Below are positions 9,988 to 19,975 of a DNA stretch of 28,395 nt, one piece after another. Position 1 is the stretch's first letter. The number at the start of each line of letters is the position of its first letter. The translations under genes and the position numbers were made by a program. This DNA is from Seminavis robusta (Eukaryota; Bacillariophyta; Bacillariophyceae; Naviculales; Naviculaceae). The stretch spans positions 1 through 28,395 of the forward strand of contig CAICTM010001481.1 in assembly GCA_903772945.1 (NCBI GenBank). The letters run 5' to 3'. Under the pieces are notes generated by a model that saw only the letters and a list, made by a program, of their open reading frames with translations, had not been told where the DNA came from and made no database searches.

Positions 9988-11190
9988 ATGTACAGTGCTG
10001 GTCGTCCGCAATCGATTGGTCTCGCACCAGCTGTACTATTGGCTGTCTTGGCGACAGTATCCTGGAACCTTCTGGTCCTGACCACTCTATCACCCGATGA
10101 TGTTTCTCCTTTGGTCTTGGCCAAATGGGCCACGGTCCAGTGGACGCCTTCTTTTCTAAATAATGCATTTGCGAAACAATGGCAGCAAGAGGCATGGGAC
10201 CATTGGGACCAAGTCTTTCGAGCCAAACTGAAGGAACGAAATCTGGTAGGAAAGGAAACACTGCTCTCCATTCCCACGGTCAACGTGCAAGACTTTGGAG
10301 GCAATTACTCTGCTCTTTTGCAGCATTTGGAATCTACAGAGGGACCACGATGGAGGGAAAAGCCACTCCTCTTGCGACACTTGTGGACTGAAGAGCAACT
10401 CTTTCACGACGAGAACAGACGACTCTCGCAACGAGGACTGCTCCGAGAAAACTTGACCATTCCCTACTTTATCGATTCGCGAAACGATGCCGCACTCGCA
10501 CCCAATGGAAAAGCCAGGATCAAGGACATTGTCGCCAACATTTCACACCACGGTGCTCCCCACAAAATTGGATCTCAATTGCTGGTTGCGGAATATCCAG
10601 AAATCATACAGGAAGTCGCACCCACTCAGCTGGTCACTACTCTGTTTGGAGATCGATTTCAGCCTGACCATGTCCGACAAGGGGCCTTTGGAATACCATT
10701 CTTGCCATCCATCACCACGGTACCCATATTTGTCGCCGCAGTCAACAATCACAAAACCACCAAACAAGCCTTTACTACCTTGCATTGTGAACCGGTCGGC
10801 AGTGTAGCAGTCCAACTAGAAGGGGCCAAGCAATGGACTCTGGTATCACCCGAATACTCCTTTCTACTACATCCATTCATTGGACCCGATGGACGGTCCT
10901 ATTTCGTGTCGGGATATGCATCACCCCAAGAATTGGAACATGTCCCTCGTTATCAGGTCACGACGTACGCTGGAGATGCCCTTTGGGTACCCACATGGAC
11001 GTGGCATCGGGTCGATTATACTAGTACTAGTAGTGCCACCTCCGAGTCGGATGCAGGCGGCCAACAAGTGGCCATTGCCGCATCCCTCTTTCATTTGAGA
11101 CCGCCAGACTTTGTAGCCCACAATCCACTCTTTGCATTTCTCATGGTGCCCAGTCTCATCAAGGAAATACTCAAAATTAATTCGCAATAA
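9988..11190 (+). CDS. membrane-anchored JmjC/cupin-8 2-oxoglutarate dioxygenase-like protein
   Basis: Single exon, 400 aa. The family are Fe(II)/2-oxoglutarate oxygenases that hydroxylate or demethylate proteins. The core reads TTLHCEPVGSVAVQLEGAKQ, then WTLVSP. This matches the pattern HxD/E...Q..G.K.W.L..P, with iron ligands His266 and Glu268, Lys281 as likely 2-oxoglutarate contact, and the second His340 in WVPTWTWHRVDY, 74 residues later. Glu replaces the more common Asp, which is allowed in this fold. Residues 11-33 (GLAPAVLLAVLATVSWNLLVL) form a hydrophobic segment that is probably an uncleaved signal anchor, placing the enzyme in the secretory pathway rather than the nucleus. There is no PHD, JmjN or zinc-finger domain. 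A histone-demethylase role is therefore unlikely; substrate unknown. The gene is divergent from the thioredoxin-like gene. Confidence 0.8.
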   Translation: MYSAGRPQSIGLAPAVLLAVLATVSWNLLVLTTLSPDDVSPLVLAKWATVQWTPSFLNNAFAKQWQQEAWDHWDQVFRAKLKERNLVGKETLLSIPTVNVQDFGGNYSALLQHLESTEGPRWREKPLLLRHLWTEEQLFHDENRRLSQRGLLRENLTIPYFIDSRNDAALAPNGKARIKDIVANISHHGAPHKIGSQLLVAEYPEIIQEVAPTQLVTTLFGDRFQPDHVRQGAFGIPFLPSITTVPIFVAAVNNHKTTKQAFTTLHCEPVGSVAVQLEGAKQWTLVSPEYSFLLHPFIGPDGRSYFVSGYASPQELEHVPRYQVTTYAGDALWVPTWTWHRVDYTSTSSATSESDAGGQQVAIAASLFHLRPPDFVAHNPLFAFLMVPSLIKEILKINSQ

Positions 11191-11541
11191 TAGATAGTTT
11201 AGTAATTTGATCAATTCAGATACATAATAATACCGCTTGTTAGGCTGGGTGTGTGACTGACTACAAGACAAGGGAATGGTAGCTTCTGCTACCTAGCTAG
11301 CCAGTCCAACTATTATATAGCCTCACAAGCGAGCTTCTGGGTGGTGAGATGAGCGGCTATGTGTAGTCTCTGGAATATTTACTTATGGCGGTTACATATC
11401 AAAGTCATTGTAATAGATAACTAATGATGGAATCGAATCCTTTTCTTTGCTGTACGGTTAGCATGGATGTCGTTCAGGACATGCATGGCTTGTCACAAAA
11501 AAATCCCCGCGACGACCGCTCGATGGCTGTAGTGTGTCATT
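11191..11541. other. intergenic, convergent gene ends
   Basis: 351 nt between the JmjC-like stop and the DNA methyltransferase stop on the other strand. AT-rich at 11195-11245 and 11375-11425. No gene or repeat recognised. Confidence 0.6.
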
Positions 11542-13866
11542 TCAAAGTTGTGCCTCTTCCACCGATGCCTCCATTCGTCCTCCTTCGGTGCTGTTGCCCG
11601 CCTCATACATGCCGGCAGTTTTGCTCGAGACGCCATGAGATTCGGCACTGGAATTCGTACCGTTGACTTCTTCCATGGGAGCATCCTCGTCGACACTCCC
11701 AGTCTTCTCTTCGTCCGCCATTCCCACTGCATCCTCCGCATCCATGCCTTGTCCGTTCTCGTCTGCCTTGGACACTTTTTCAGCCTTCTCAAACTCCTCG
11801 ATTTCTTCGTCATAGACAAAGCGTAGACTCTCTTTGCAAGCCATGGCGATGGCTTTGCCCATCTGCCCTGGAACAGCATTCCCCACTTGCTTGTATTGGT
11901 CGGTAAGGGAACCAGCAAACTCATAGCGAACTGGATAAGACTGAAGGGTGGCTGCTTCACGGACCGTAATGGCGCGATTCCCCGTTGGATGCCAGGCACG
12001 TCCGCCGCATCGAATGGTCCCGGCGGGTTTATCGGCATTGAGAATATCCTTTTCATCGCCGACTTTTTGTATCATGGATCCTTCCAGGTTTGGGATAGGT
12101 GCCATCGTATCGGGATTGTCCTTTACCTTCTGCAAAGTCTTGTCAAGACCCTTGAATGCGTTCCCAACCGTGACGTATGGATGCTTGCCTGGACCGTGAG
12201 TTTCAATGACATTGGGCATTTCGACGTACTTCTTGGCCACGAAGATGATAAGTCGAGGACGGGCCTGAGGATCACCAAAGACGTGGGCACGGCACAGTCG
12301 AACTCGCACTTGATACCCGGCGAGAAGATGATCCAGGACAATCTTCTTCAGAAAATATATGTTTGGACGTCGCCACATTCCCTCGACATTCTCGAAGACA
12401 CCGATCAGAGCCCCAGTGGTGTTCATGGCATCAAAGAACTTCAACGAAAGTCTTTTCCGGTAAAGGTCCTTCTCGCCATTATGGTCAACATCGCGGTTAG
12501 AGCCCGAGAAAGACTGGCATGGAGGACTACACAGGACAACCTGCATATCTCCATGTTTCTTACGGAAGTCTGAAGGAGTGGGGCCATTCTCCTCGATGAA
12601 GTCTTCCACCTTCTGGCAATATACCTCCGTTTCAGGGTTGTTCTTTCGGAAGGTCTCGCTGTAGATGTAGGCCAGGGATGGACAATGAAACTGTAAGAAG
12701 GACAGGTGCCGTAGTCAAGGAGCGGTTGTAAGTTTGGCAAAACACCTGTTCACTCACCATGCAGTATCCCAATACTCAACAGCAGCCACTCCTTTTAGGC
12801 CGGGAACTTGCATCACACCCTGGTGATATCCGCCAGCTCCAGCAAACAAGTCCAGGAACTTAATTTCTTCTCGCTCTTCTCCACGGTTCTTGCCGTCATT
12901 CTCGTACACGAAGCCAAAGTTGTGAGGTGACTGCCCTATTTGCTGCGGTTCGAATAGAAGATCCGGCTTGTCGGACGGATCGTGGCATGGTTTAAGGGAC
13001 GACAACGGGAGAATAGGTTCAGAGCCCGGTTTCTCGCGCACTTGGACGTATGTGGGGAGTCCAGTCTGGTCTTCTTCGTAGGTAGCTGGAACACCAATAG
13101 GAGGTTCTTCCTCGAGCCCAGGTCCCATACACGTTTCCATAAACCTGACGACCAATGCCACGATTGCTTTTTGCTCGTTCTGTGCCAGAAAAACAGAGAC
13201 ACGTGAGCCGTGAACACAAAAGGCATGGTTGTCTCACCAAGCCGCAGAATCGAATCGGCATACCCTTGTGAACTTAAGAATAGCTACGGTCACACTTTCG
13301 CCATTCTCCTGCTCGTAGTAGTAGCACTTGTTCACGTAGAAGACGCTTCCATTGAAGGCAACCTGCATCTTTTCGCTGGCATCTTCCACTAGCTTCTTCT
13401 TGTCAAGATTGTCCATCTCGAACTGTAAGGACCGAGAAGAAAACCCACGGACCTTCATCGTCAAAGGATCATTCCCGATCCTTTGTTCCATTTGCTTCCG
13501 TTCCTTCGCTGTGAGATTGTAGCCGTCCGGGTCGTTATCCTCCGTGGTTTGTTTTTTCTTCTTTCTCGTCTCATCGGCCAAGTCCAAATCGTAGTTACCT
13601 GAGTCGTCAACGAATCCGGAAAAATTTGCGAGTCCTTCCCATGTGAAGGTGGATGCTGCATCGAGACTCTCCAAGTACGTGCAAACGAGATGAAGAGCCA
13701 TTTGGACATCAGAGCAGACACCATCGAGCTGACGCTGCTGCAACTGACCTTTCTTGTCAACTAGCTTGGAGAGGTCAGTGATGCCATTTTGCTGTTGCAA
13801 CGCAGCTTGATCCCTCTCCGGTATGTGGTCCAAGATGTCCTCGAAGACTTGTTGGTCGGCATTCAT
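11542..13866 (-). CDS. C5 cytosine-specific DNA methyltransferase
   Basis: Transfers methyl from S-adenosylmethionine to C5 of cytosine in DNA. Three exons (13866-13264, 13179-12758, 12658-11542) give 713 aa. Intron 1 (13180-13263, 84 nt, GTATGC...CAG) and intron 2 (12659-12757, 99 nt, GTGAGT...CAG) were chosen because they restore frame. Intron 2 also yields AVEYWDTACETFRKNNPETE, a textbook motif II region. Motif I FLDLFAGAGG is at 309-318, motif IV SPPCQSFSGSNR has catalytic Cys389, motif VI ENVEG begins at 431, motif VIII QARPRL is at about 473, motif IX is TVREAATLQSYP, and motif X QVGNAVP lies near 599-605. The target recognition region between VIII and IX is short. The first 300 residues carry a FNGSVFYVNKCYYYE...LKFTR segment that could be a divergent BAH domain. 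An acidic, Ser/Glu-rich tail of about 100 residues follows motif X. No SNF2, chromo, PWWP or CXXC domain lies in this polypeptide, so the DNMT1, CMT, DNMT3 or DNMT5 class is not resolved. Confidence 0.92.
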
Positions 13867-14017
13867 GACGAAAGAGATTGCTTATGTGAGAAGGGAAGTC
13901 GTCTTCGTATGAGACTTGGAGCGTCCAGTCGAAGAAACCCGAGAAGTCTGCCTCGAGACTCGAAAAAGAATGAATACTGAGGGATCTTTCGAATGACGAT
14001 AGGCAAGGTTCTTTCCT

Positions 14018-14108
14018 TTCTTCAGCCTGTCACTCGGCGATTGTGGTAACACAAGCAGAGTACAGCGAAGCAGTCAGTACTCAAAAACAATGACAAGTCC
14101 AACGTACT
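14018..14108 (+). repeat. degenerate direct repeat, copy 1
   Basis: Begins TTCTTCAGCCTGTCACTCGG and ends GTCCAACGTACT. It aligns along its length with 14257-14358, sharing the blocks GTCACTC, GATYGTGG, GCAGAG, AAAACAA and AACGTA. The copies are about 240 nt apart. Confidence 0.65.
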
Positions 14109-14256
14109 GGCACGATTCCATAATGAGTCCGTGGGATTGGGTCATCAACACCTTTCAACTTGTCCCTGCCGGTGGAATGATTCAATCTATGTACCATCCC
14201 CTGGCGGCGTGCCGCTTCCACGGACTCGACTCCACGGTTGCAAGACTTCCGCTGCT

Positions 14257-14358
14257 TTCTTCGGCCTCGTTGACCGTCACTCAGTGATCGTGGAAATTCG
14301 AGCAGAGCAAAGCGAAGGAGCAATCAATGCTCCAAAACAACGACAGCTCGAACGTATA
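14257..14358 (+). repeat. degenerate direct repeat, copy 2
   Basis: Partner of 14018-14108. Begins TTTCTTCGGCCTCGTTGACC and ends GCTCGAACGTATA. Substitutions and small indels suggest an old duplication. Confidence 0.65.
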
Positions 14359-14804
14359 CATAGCTATCATAGATAGGGAACTTGGGTTTCGAGGCTTCTC
14401 AAGCCCACGTTGCTTGTGCTTCCGTTGCCGGACGGTATTGGTACCGGTACCGGTACGTAGGGCAGGAGTTTTCCACGCTGATTGGTAACCCTGCGTGAAG
14501 GTAGCTCTTCACACAGTTCAATAAAACAATGCATCGCACAGCAACTCTCATTGCCTCAACAGGCAAACATGACTCGTCCGTTAGCTGTGCCAATTCAATC
14601 ATACTAGAGTTGAAGACCGAGTCGTAGCGCCAGACTCAACTAGCCCCTCTCAATCGATCTTGTTGTTCTCGCATCGGCTTGGTGAGCGAAGATTACCCAG
14701 ACGCGAGCTTCAGTGCACTTTTTGAGCTGGCACCAAACTCTTGGTTGGCTTCCCCTTTGTCGCAACCAAAAGTCGTCCAACTATCAAACTAGTAGTTGTC
14801 AAAC

Positions 14805-17128
14805 ATGTCACCTCCCACTCGTACCGAGTTCTTGCGATCTCGGTTCTATCGTTGTGCCTTGGCCTTCGACAAGAGAAACGATGAGCGCTTGAAGAACATT
14901 CGTGAATTCTTGGAAAAGGCGGACCAGAAGAACAAGCGCAGCCCTAGACCTGTCAGCAAGAAGAAATACACTTCGACCTGGAAGATTCCCGACGGCGACG
15001 ACCGTGCCTACAAGGTGCGCAACAGCAAGGAGGACCAGGGCATTCTTTCTGTGAACAAGGAGGAAGCTGATTGGGTATACGATGAGTCGAAAGATGAGTA
15101 CGCTTTGTCTCTCGGGGGCATCACTGTGATGAAGATTCCTTCGAGCATTCACCTCCGCCTCAAGTCATTCCAACGTGATGCTGTGAAGTGGATTGCAACC
15201 GCCGGACCAACTGGGGGCATCCTCGCCGACGACATGGGCATGGGTAAGAAGAAGTCTCTTCGCCATACCGTATCTAACTTTGTGCGGCCTCGAGCTAACA
15301 GCAGCCCTACGCTTTCTTGTTTCCTCTACTTCCATGTCCCAATTCAGGCAAAACTTTCATGTCGATTGCTGCAATTGGTGCACGAATGCGAGTTCAACGA
15401 ATCCGCATGGTGTTGGTTGTGGCTCCCGTTTCGGTTCTGGGTGGCTGGACAGAGGAATGCAACAAGTTCTTATCCAAGTTTGTTAAGAAAGTGCGGATTG
15501 TCAAAGTTCACGGCGGAGAGCAAAAGAAACGCCAGAAGGCTGTTCGAAACGCCTGGAAGAAATCCTCCTACGATCAGCCTCACGTCATCATATCGTCTTG
15601 GGGTCTGGTTGCGTCCGCAAGGACCATGAAAACATTCCTTCCTCCGAGTGGGCATAGTTGGGACTACGTTATCTTGGACGAGGCCCACGAGGTCAAGAAC
15701 CATAAATCGAATCGGAGCAAGTGCTGCAGGCGAATCTGCCACAAGCCAGGTACCAGCAGACTTTTGTTGACGGGCACTCCGTTTCAAAACAATACAGATG
15801 AACTTTGGAGCATCGTGCACATGGCAACCGCGGGCCATGTTTTGGGCAAGCTCAAGGAGTTCAATCTGAAATGGGGCAAGCCGATCCGAGAGGCCCGTTG
15901 TCGAAATGCTTCGTCGATGGCAAGGAAGAAAGGATCCAAAGCCAATGAAGAACTTCAAGGCACACTGAAGCCGTACGTACTCCGTCGCCTCAAGATTGAC
16001 TTTTTGTCGGATGAACTTCCTCCAAAGCGCGAGATTTGTGTCTGGGTCAAGCCGTCCCATCAACAGAAACAAATGTACAAGGAGGAGATGGCCGGTTATC
16101 TTGCCAAGGACATTTGCCGCTGGGGTGCGCTTCATGCGTTTCAAGTAATGACCAAGTTTAGGAGCCTATGCGGGCACCCACTGCTCCTTCTAAAGGGAGA
16201 TGCTGACATTCGCAGTGCCTTGGATCAAACCGACTTGAAGTCTCTGCTCAAGGGTAGCAGCAAGCTGGAACTTGTGTTGCACATGATCAAAGGATTCCGA
16301 GCTGATGGTCACAAGACATTGCTGTTTTCTCAGAGAACAGGAACCTTGGATATCATCCAGCGCGCCTTGATGCTGCAGGACAACAACATGTCCATATTTC
16401 GCCTTGATGGGTAAGACTGCAGCAAAAAAATGCGTACATTTTGCTTGACGCCCTGTCTGATATACCCACTCTGTGTTGTCTTCAGGTCTTTTACGGAACG
16501 ATGTCGCAAAGACACGGTGGACTATTTCCAACAAGGAATGTCTGACGTCTTGCTCCTCTCGACTGGAGCTGGCGGTGTTGGGCTGACATTGACAAGAGCA
16601 AGCCGCGTGATCTTGTTTGATCCTTCATGGAACCCATCCGAAGATGCGCAGGTCGTCGACCGAGCCTACCGCATTGGCCAGACCAAGGAAGTGTTTGTGT
16701 ACCGTTTGTTTATGGCCGGGAGTGTCGAGGAAAAGATGTATGAAAGACAAGTGGACAAGTCTGGCATTGAGAAGACAATCTTCACTGAAGGGAGCATGGA
16801 CGAGATGCGGTTCTTTGACAGGCATGAGATGTGCAAGGTTTTTGACATTCTTCCAGATGGCAATTGCGAATTGTTGAAACGGTTCAAGACGGAGGGAGTC
16901 GCCCAGGTTACGGATGCTCATCGCCACGACCTTGTGCGAGCTCATTCCAGTGTTGTAGGCATCTCGAATCACAGCACTATTTACCGTCAGAAGCGCAAGA
17001 GCGCGTTTGCTGATGCCCCGAGTATCTCTGCGAAGCGTTTGAAACAAACAACGGAAACGGCTGAAGCCGACGGAACAGAGGCTACCCCAGCTGTTGTTAG
17101 CGACATCGAAGGATCTCCCACTGAATGA
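14805..17128 (+). CDS. SNF2-family DNA-dependent ATPase (ERCC6/Rad54-like)
   Basis: SNF2 ATPases translocate on DNA to remodel chromatin or act in repair. Exons 14805-15243, 15348-16410 and 16486-17128 (introns of 104 and 75 nt, GTAAGA...CAG both) give 714 aa. The ATG at 14805 is preceded by an in-frame stop at 14793. Motif Q/I reads LKSFQRDAVKW...GILADDMGMGKT, with Walker A completed across intron 1 (Lys148, Thr149). Motif Ia is VLVVAPVSVLGGW, the DEAH box is at 257-260, motif III is LLLTGTPFQNN, motif V is STGAGGVGLTLTRASRVIL, and motif VI is DAQVVDRAYRIGQTKEVFVY. The segment after VI (EEKMYERQVDKSGI) resembles the ERCC6 and Rad54 groups more than the Rad5/SHPRH-type helicase of DNMT5. No RING, chromo or bromo domain is visible. 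The C-terminal ~100 residues are basic then acidic and include KRKSAF, a possible nuclear signal. Its divergent neighbour is a DNA methyltransferase. Confidence 0.92.
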
Positions 17129-17302
17129 TTCAACCTTCTTTGGAATAGCTTGTCATCAACACTATTGTCGCGTAGGTACCACCAACCAGACCACCAGTAT
17201 CATGTATCAGGGACTTTCATCTTCACAACTATCAGTAACGCTGTACCGGTACGTGATTTTATTAATGATCATCCACGAAGATACCACAGCAAAAGCAGAA
17301 CA
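17129..17302. other. SNF2 3' flank
   Basis: Downstream of the SNF2 stop. Contains TGTACCGGTACGTG, the first of several short GGTACC/TACCGGTA palindromes in the region up to 18410. No gene seen. Confidence 0.5.
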
Positions 17303-17745
17303 TTGAGCTATGTGGTACTGTACCTGGTACCGCGAATAAAAACTTTTAATTAAGTGACCAATAAACATTATATCTCTCAAAACTGTAATAAATGTATGCT
17401 CCGAGTATTGCCCTGAGAGTACCAGGTACTGAGTACCGGTACCAGTATGAGCAGTTAGTTTCCTTGAACCTTTCCGCTCCAAGCTGAGAGATTGAGAGAA
17501 ACAATGACATGCCTTGGAATACCAATACCGGTACTGGTATCCTGTTGATGATGGCAGCTCAGTTGGAAGGAGATGCAGCAAATTTATCCCCCAAAAGCAA
17601 CAACAGCCCCAAAAAATACACAGATGCTTTAGAAATTTTGGGATAGGTGCTTCTGAAGCAAGAACTGCTGGCTGTTTATCCCTACCGGTACTCTATCCGG
17701 ATAGCTACTTCAGAGTAGTGCCCAAGACACAATCAGACAACTTCG
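17303..17745 (+). repeat. diverged ~0.4-kb direct duplication, copy A
   Basis: Aligns collinearly with 18057-18461. Both carry, in order, TGAGCTNTGTGGTA, CGCGAATAAAA, TATATCTCTC, GAGAAACAATGACATGCCTT, GGAAGGAGATGCAGCAAAT, ACAGATGCTTTAGAAATTTT, CTCTATCCGGATAGCTA and GCCCAAGACACAATCAGACA. Copy A is about 40 nt longer. No coding potential is recognised, so it may be a non-autonomous element or a segmental duplication. Confidence 0.85.
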
Positions 17746-18056
17746 ACACCATCCGGCAACAATACTTGGCCAAAAAGCAGCACTAAAACTGTGGGTTCCT
17801 GAACCCAACCCGACCTTTCCGGTGTGAATTTTATCAGTACAGTGTATTTCCGCACTGTTTGCGTTTACAATAAGCTGCAGGGACTTGTGCTGTTGAGAAG
17901 TGTCTCGGAGAGTATCACTTAGCTTAACTACGTGTGTTGCTTGGCCAAAGTGTTTTGCTTAGGCTAAGTAGAACACTTTGTCTGATTGAATCACGTAAAT
18001 CCACTTAGCCCAAGTGTGTGTAGCTTAGCCTTAGTGAAAATTTAATCACCCTACCC
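17746..18056. other. spacer with clustered CTTAG/CTAAG words
   Basis: Lies between the two copies of the ~0.4-kb duplication. At 17916-18036 short related blocks beginning CACTTAGC recur (17916-17952 and 18002-18036), with the palindrome CTTAGGCTAAG at 17958-17968. No gene recognised. Confidence 0.6.
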
Positions 18057-18461
18057 TTGAGCTCTGTGGTATCCGCGAATAAAATCATTTAATTTTAAGT
18101 GATTGTATATCTCTCTCAAAACCGTAATAAATGTACCAGGTACCGGTACCAGTTTGAGCAGTTTGCTTGGTAGCTTTCCATCCCAAGCTAAAGAGATCGA
18201 GAGAAACAATGACATGCCTTGGAATACTGGTATCCTGGTTGGTGATGGCAGCTCGGTTGGAAGGAGATGCAGCAAATCTATCCCCCGAAAGCAACAACAG
18301 CCTCAAAAGACACACAGATGCTTTAGAAATTTTGGGATACCGGTAGGCTAGGTGCTTCTGAAGCAAGAACTCACATTGCTGGCTATTTATACCTACCGGT
18401 ACATATACTCTATCCGGATAGCTAATTCAGAGTAGTGCCCAAGACACAATCAGACAACTTC
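18057..18461 (+). repeat. diverged ~0.4-kb direct duplication, copy B
   Basis: Partner of 17303-17745, in the same orientation. The repeat starts at TTGAGCTCTGTGGTATCCGC and the match ends after CAGACAACTTC. Copy-specific indels are concentrated in the GGTACC-type words. Confidence 0.85.
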
Positions 18462-18593
18462 CAAGCAAGCTCGAAAGTTTGAAAAACTCAAGGTATTTTT
18501 CACACCCAATCGCGGAGCACACTGTACGTCGTGTATATCTAACTTATAGTAGAGGCAGGGGGCTCATGGATCGTGTATCCCTAATGCCACGAA

Positions 18594-18707
18594 ACGGCAG
18601 TTAACCAAAGCAATAAAGTGACCCCTGAAGCAACAATCGAAGAACTAATAGTGTCCACTATCCTTTGCAAGCTCAAAGGGTCACTTTATATCTTTGGTTA
18701 ACCGTCT
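18594..18707. repeat. 114-nt foldback (inverted repeat) element
   Basis: The left arm 18594-18624 (ACGGCAGTTAACCAAAG, then CAATAAAGTGACCC) and the right arm 18678-18707 (GGGTCACTTTATATC, then TTTGGTTAACCGTCT) are near reverse complements, about 30 nt each with a few mismatches. A ~53-nt loop separates them. This could be a tiny MITE/foldback or a structured transcript end. No target duplication was identified. Confidence 0.75.
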
Positions 18708-19446
18708 AGTGGAAATGGTTGCTCATGCATGTAGTTCAACGCTAGCTTCGACGCTCTACCCACAGTGTAGGGAAGCCACAATCAGAGCGAGTTTGGACGC
18801 CGGAGCTGCAACCACATACATGTACTAGTAGTGTTTTCTAAGCAACGCCGCAGCTGCGGCTCTCAATCTCCTTCCTCTTGTTGCCTTATGGAGCGGTCTG
18901 CTACCACAACAACAACAACCATTCCTCCACAAATACACCGCCTTTGAAGCTTGCGCTTCTTGCTACATCGGTAGTGGTAATATAGACGAATTTAGAACCT
19001 TTACTTCTATTTTAGGAGCATCGTTTCATTGAGTATCAGTCGCAGGAGCAATGTTATGGTGGTTGATGATCGATCATCCTGTTGTTGCCCTGCCCCACAC
19101 AGCAGCCAACTTCGCGCCATTTGAAAGCCTCCAATTCTTCCGCGACTGTCTCCGCAGCAACCTCTTCTTACTACGATTAGCAATGCTTCTTGTTCCTGCA
19201 ATAGCCGACGGAGGGAACCATACAGGTATTCCAGGCCACCTTTAGCAACAGCTGATCGATTCATTATTGTTTGTTGTTTCACTCGATCTCTCGCGATAAT
19301 CCGGAAACCCGCAGCATTATTTTATTGCAAACTAAAGCTAGCTTAAAAGCTGGACGGAACCACCTTAAATGTACCTCACCTCTGTCCTCCGTCCAACTCC
19401 CTGACCCCATTTTTCTCTATAGTAAAACAGTATATTTTCTTTGCTG
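18708..19446. other. non-coding stretch, nothing recognised
   Basis: Contains the perfect palindrome GCCGCAGCTGCGGC at 18847-18860, a short ACAACAACAACAACC run near 18906, and CCGTCCAACTCCCTGACCCC at about 19389-19408. The last recurs in similar form near 25458 and 25560. Open frames here are short and unrecognisable. Confidence 0.5.
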
Positions 19447-19975
19447 GCGATAACTTTTAGGAGCGAGAGCTCTGGATCCCGTCAGAGATAGCTCCAACAG
19501 CTATGCTGGCCTACGACTCCAGCATGCGCAGTTGGCTTATCTCCCAGCAAAGCAGCAAGAAAGGATCGTCCTTTCTACCATAGTTAAGAAAATAGTACGA
19601 AAGATTGAGACCGATCCTGATTAGCTTGTAGCCCCATTGATACCGCAGCAGTTGATACCTATCCTGTTGAGCCGGGCAGAAGCAGTAGGAGGTAGCAGAT
19701 AGTACTGTTCCCAGACTGCCACTGCACGATTGAATAACGAAGGCCCCCATCCTGAGGGAGCTGGCCAAAGGGCCCAGCAGAGAGCTCTCTGGCCTCCTGT
19801 CTGACTGACAGGCCAAGTCCTTGGTTTGGTGCCTACTGGAGGTGTTGGAACATCCTGAGGCACGACAGGCTCCCTGAACTGCCTGACTACCGCTGTCCTG
19901 AGGAAGGGTTTCAGCGAGGTCCAGTCCACTACTGGGTATTGGAACTGATCCTTCAAGAAACTTATTGGATTAACA
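19447..19975 (+). repeat. ~0.53-kb dispersed repeat, copy 1
   Basis: Begins GCGATAACTTTTAGGAGCGA and ends CTTATTGGATTAACA. It matches 24888-25492 over its full length apart from a 63-nt insertion in the second copy. Most differences are single-base indels, many in homopolymers, with copy 1 often the shorter (for example GTCCTGAGG against GTCCCTGAGG). Short minus-strand frames differ between copies, so coding is doubtful. Possibly an LTR-derived or non-autonomous element. Confidence 0.85.

Larger units (their letters stand above)
13867..14804. promoter_or_regulatory. head-to-head promoter region of methyltransferase and SNF2 genes
   Basis: 938 nt separate the two divergent start codons. It contains a degenerate ~90-nt direct duplication (listed separately) and a GGTACCGGTACCGGTAC run at about 14440-14456. 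Short open frames inside it have no recognisable content. Co-regulation of the two genes is inferred from the layout. Confidence 0.5.

Noticed and set aside
11887-12573. 228-codon open frame on the + strand
   Set aside because: Entirely antisense to the methyltransferase motif IV-X exon, with no recognisable domain.
11542-17128. Methyltransferase and SNF2 as one split or fused DNMT5
   Set aside because: They are on opposite strands with their own starts and stops, and the SNF2 motifs look ERCC6/Rad54-like; neither chain has the RING of DNMT5.
17303-18461. CRISPR-like array
   Set aside because: Only two long diverged copies and irregular short words; no regular repeat-spacer pattern, and the DNA is eukaryotic.
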